This document shows positions 5,357 through 7,056 of a DNA stretch of 7,056 nucleotides, piece after piece (the stretch's first letter is position 1; each line of letters starts with the position of its first letter). The DNA is taken from NCBI GenBank assembly GCA_030838305.1, contig JAUTWY010000010.1:1-7056 (forward strand), given 5' to 3'. Source of the stretch: Acidobacteriaceae bacterium. Its GTDB lineage: Bacteria > Acidobacteriota > Terriglobia > Terriglobales > Acidobacteriaceae. The position numbers and the translations under genes were made by a program. Below the pieces are notes generated by a model. The model worked only from the letters and a program-made list of their open reading frames with translations. It made no database searches and was not told where the DNA came from.

Positions 5357-5761
5357 CTACTGGGATTGTTTCCCCAGAGCGATGGTGAAAGTCGCTTTGC
5401 AGGTCTTCGCAGGATCGTCGAAGACTGAACCTTCCCGGCTGCCTTCCGAGACATGGAAAACCAGTCCCTGCCGGGTCTTTTCGGGGAGTCCGGTAAAGCG
5501 GGCTTTGCCGGCGGCATTGGTTCCCACTTCGAGATCCAGCTTGTGGGCATTCATGAATCTGTAGGCGATGTGGACGCGAATCTTGGCATCATAGACTGGC
5601 GCGCCGGTCGCATCTGTTACCGTGAAATCGGCGGAGCAAGGACCGATGCCGCCGTCAATCACAGGAATGGATTGGGGGTCCGCGGATGAGGTGGTTTGGG
5701 CTTGCAGGGGTGGAAGGAAGAGCATCGCCACCGCGATTGTGTTACGGATGATCGTGAACAT
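5357..5761 (-). CDS. Small secreted protein, carboxypeptidase-regulatory-like beta domain
   Basis: This encodes a 134-residue exported protein. Residues 1-22 are a signal peptide: Arg6, a hydrophobic core (IAVAMLFLPPL), and a likely signal peptidase I site around LQAQ-T. The mature part is about 110 residues and beta-rich, with FTVTDATGAPVYDAKIRVHI (46-65) followed by GTNAAGKARFTGLP (80-93). This is the 'X-D-x-x-G-x-P-V-x-x-A-x-I' and 'D/N-x-x-G-x-x-x-F-x-x-L' pattern of CarboxypepD_reg/SpaA-like Ig folds, which are abundant in Acidobacteriota. Cys42 and Cys121 lie near the two ends of the domain and could form a disulfide. ATG at 5761 is needed for the signal peptide, though no good ribosome-binding site precedes it. 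It lies 161 nt upstream of the RodZ-like gene on the same strand. Specific function unknown. Confidence 0.85.
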   Translation of the reverse strand: MFTIIRNTIAVAMLFLPPLQAQTTSSADPQSIPVIDGGIGPCSADFTVTDATGAPVYDAKIRVHIAYRFMNAHKLDLEVGTNAAGKARFTGLPEKTRQGLVFHVSEGSREGSVFDDPAKTCKATFTIALGKQSQ

Positions 5762-5802
5762 GGAAGTTAAAGATACACTCGTGGCATCGTAAATTCATCA
5801 AC

Positions 5803-5829
5803 CACGAAGGGCACCAAGGTACACGAAGG
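5803..5829 (+). repeat. Three short CAC(G/C)AAGG iterations
   Basis: CACGAAGG (5803-5810), CACCAAGG (5812-5819) and CACGAAGG (5822-5829) repeat with a 9-10 bp period between the divergent genes starting at 5761 and 6000. I recall similar ACCACGAAGG-ACACGAAGG strings between genes in many Acidobacteriota, Verrucomicrobiota and Planctomycetota genomes, so this is probably a fragment of a dispersed repeat; helically phased protein binding is an alternative. Confidence 0.5.
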
Positions 5830-5911
5830 TAGGAATCGCGGGGATTTGGACCGCCTGACCTGCTAAAACATGCATCCCATTGGCTTTAGGGGTTCGAGTT
5901 ACCAAGGTTCG

Positions 5912-5940
5912 TTGCTCAGGTGACGGGCCACCCATATAAT
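5912..5940 (+). promoter_or_regulatory. Sigma70-type promoter for GAF-GGDEF gene
   Basis: A perfect TATAAT (5935-5940) is preceded at the ideal 17-nt spacing by TTGCTC (5912-5917), which keeps the TTG of the -35 consensus. The start point would be near 5947, leaving a leader of about 53 nt before the ATG at 6000. The strong -10 and the position in an otherwise gene-free divergent region make this a credible housekeeping promoter. I saw no riboswitch-like structure in the leader. Confidence 0.6.
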
Positions 5941-5999
5941 TTTTGGAACTGTAGCTCCGTCCAGAGTAAGACCAAGGAACTGAGGTCAGGGAACCAGGA

Positions 6000-7052
6000 A
6001 TGTCCGAGGGCACCGGCACCCAACTAACCCGCCATACTCAGGAAGTCACCATCTTCCACGACGTGGCCAAGGCTCTGACGTCGTCGCTGGACCTCGACTC
6101 CATTCTGCAGACGATCATGGAAAAGATGGCGGAATACTTCCGTCCCGATACCTGGTCATTGCTGATGGTGGACGAGTTGCACAGTGAACTCTACTTCGCC
6201 ATTGCGGTGGGTGATGCTGCCGAAGCACTGAAGAATGTACGCCTGAAAATGGGCGAAGGGATTGCGGGCTGGGTGGCCAAGCACGGGGAACAGGTGATTT
6301 CCGCGGATGTGGAAAACGATCCACGCTTTGCCAAGCGGATCGATGAAACTACGCAGTGGGAGACGCGGTCGGTGATCTGCGTGCCGTTGCGCTCGAGGCT
6401 GCGGGTACTGGGCGTGATCCAATTGGTAAATGTGGATCTGGCGCAATTCAATGAGCAGGAAGTCTTCTTTTTGCAGGCCCTTTGCGACTATGCGGCCATC
6501 GCTATTGAGAATGCGCGCTGGGTGGAAAAAATCCAGGAACTGACCATCACCGACGACTGCACGGGACTTTACAATGCCCGCCATTTGTACAAGACCCTGG
6601 ATACCGAGGTATATCGCTCGTCGCGGTTCGGATACGAATTCAGCGTACTGTTCATTGACCTCGATCACTTCAAGCAGGTCAACGACACTCACGGACATTT
6701 GATTGGCAGCAAACTACTGGCAGAGATTGGATATCTGGTGAAGGCGCAACTGCGTTTGATCGACTACGCCTTCCGCTACGGGGGCGATGAGTTTGTTGTG
6801 CTGTTGCCGCAGACGGGGAAGGATCAGGCCCTCGTGGTAGCGAAACGTTTGCGCGATGGGTTACGCGCCAGTAGCTTCTGCCGGGAAGAAGGGCTGAATT
6901 TGAATGTGCGGGCTTCGATTGGTCTGGCCACCTATCCGCACGACGCGCGCGATACTCACGACATTATCCGGCAGGCTGACGAGATGATGTATCTGGTGAA
7001 GAACACCACGCGAGACAATATCGGAATTGCGCAGCGGGGAGTGATGAAGTAG
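6000..7052 (+). CDS. GAF-GGDEF nucleotide cyclase, candidate Hypr (cGAMP) type
   Basis: This encodes a 350-residue soluble protein. A GAF sensor domain covers about 22-172 (GEGIAGWVAKHGEQVISADV, SVICVPLRSRLRVLGVIQLVN). A linker helix leads into a GGDEF domain at about 180-345, opening with LTITDDCTGLYNARHL. Catalytic features are intact: D220 and D222 in FIDLDHFK, N228, GGDEF at 261-265, and K334/R338 in the end motif. The product-inhibition site RxxD is at R252-D255, five residues before GGDEF, with R283 as the likely third ligand. In the HGHLIGSKLL motif Ser237 replaces the Asp that contacts guanine in canonical diguanylate cyclases (PleD D344); a Ser here is the known mark of Hypr GGDEF enzymes that make 3',3'-cGAMP. 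The start ATG at 6000 has AGGGA (5988-5992) 7 nt upstream. Nucleotide cyclase activity is very likely; cGAMP as product is inferred. Confidence 0.93.
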   Translation: MSEGTGTQLTRHTQEVTIFHDVAKALTSSLDLDSILQTIMEKMAEYFRPDTWSLLMVDELHSELYFAIAVGDAAEALKNVRLKMGEGIAGWVAKHGEQVISADVENDPRFAKRIDETTQWETRSVICVPLRSRLRVLGVIQLVNVDLAQFNEQEVFFLQALCDYAAIAIENARWVEKIQELTITDDCTGLYNARHLYKTLDTEVYRSSRFGYEFSVLFIDLDHFKQVNDTHGHLIGSKLLAEIGYLVKAQLRLIDYAFRYGGDEFVVLLPQTGKDQALVVAKRLRDGLRASSFCREEGLNLNVRASIGLATYPHDARDTHDIIRQADEMMYLVKNTTRDNIGIAQRGVMK

Positions 7053-7056
7053 GAAG

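Noticed and set aside
5941..5999. c-di-GMP or cGAMP (GEMM) riboswitch in the cyclase leader
   Set aside because: I looked for the conserved GEMM core, including a GACGCAAAGCC-like segment, here and elsewhere on both strands and did not find it.
5798..6019. 73-codon reverse-strand open frame
   Set aside because: It overlaps the start of the GAF-GGDEF gene and its promoter and covers the CACGAAGG repeats; no family resemblance.

Overview
The window looks like chromosomal DNA of an Acidobacteriota bacterium, probably Terriglobia (Koribacter/Sulfotelmatobacter-like). This is inferred from the protein repertoire (a DUF4115 RodZ-like protein, a short secreted carboxypeptidase-regulatory-like protein, a GAF-GGDEF protein), the moderately high GC content and the type of dispersed intergenic repeats. 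No rRNA or other taxonomic marker is present. I recognise seven protein-coding genes, all apparently complete. I see no tRNA, rRNA, CRISPR array, transposase or integrase.

Layout. 1-461: no convincing gene; repeat-bearing intergenic DNA. 462-824 (-): small STAS/SEC14-like protein. 825-1233: intergenic, with palindromes, a second copy of the dispersed repeat and a promoter. 1234-3510 (+): YciI/DGPF gene, second YciI/DGPF gene, and a 425-residue ECF sigma factor with a C-terminal DUF6596/TPR-like extension (ECF42 type). 3511-3854: gene-free junction between convergent genes. 3855-5195 (-): RodZ-like membrane protein with an N-terminal helix-turn-helix. 5357-5761 (-): small secreted beta-sandwich protein. 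5762-5999: divergent promoter region. 6000-7052 (+): GAF-GGDEF nucleotide cyclase.

Two systems stand out. First, the DGPF-DGPF-sigma locus is a self-contained ECF42 regulon. Each DGPF gene is preceded by the same bipartite element, TGTCGA, exactly 17 nt, then CGAC, which fits the promoter signature described for ECF42 sigma factors. The sigma gene has no copy of its own and would be reached by read-through from the second element, giving positive autoregulation. No anti-sigma gene is nearby. Second, the GGDEF protein keeps the catalytic and inhibitory-site residues of a diguanylate cyclase but has Ser237 where canonical enzymes have the guanine-contacting Asp (PleD D344). That is the hallmark of hybrid-promiscuous (Hypr) GGDEF enzymes, which make 3',3'-cGAMP. 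The protein is therefore a candidate cGAMP synthase controlled by a GAF sensor.
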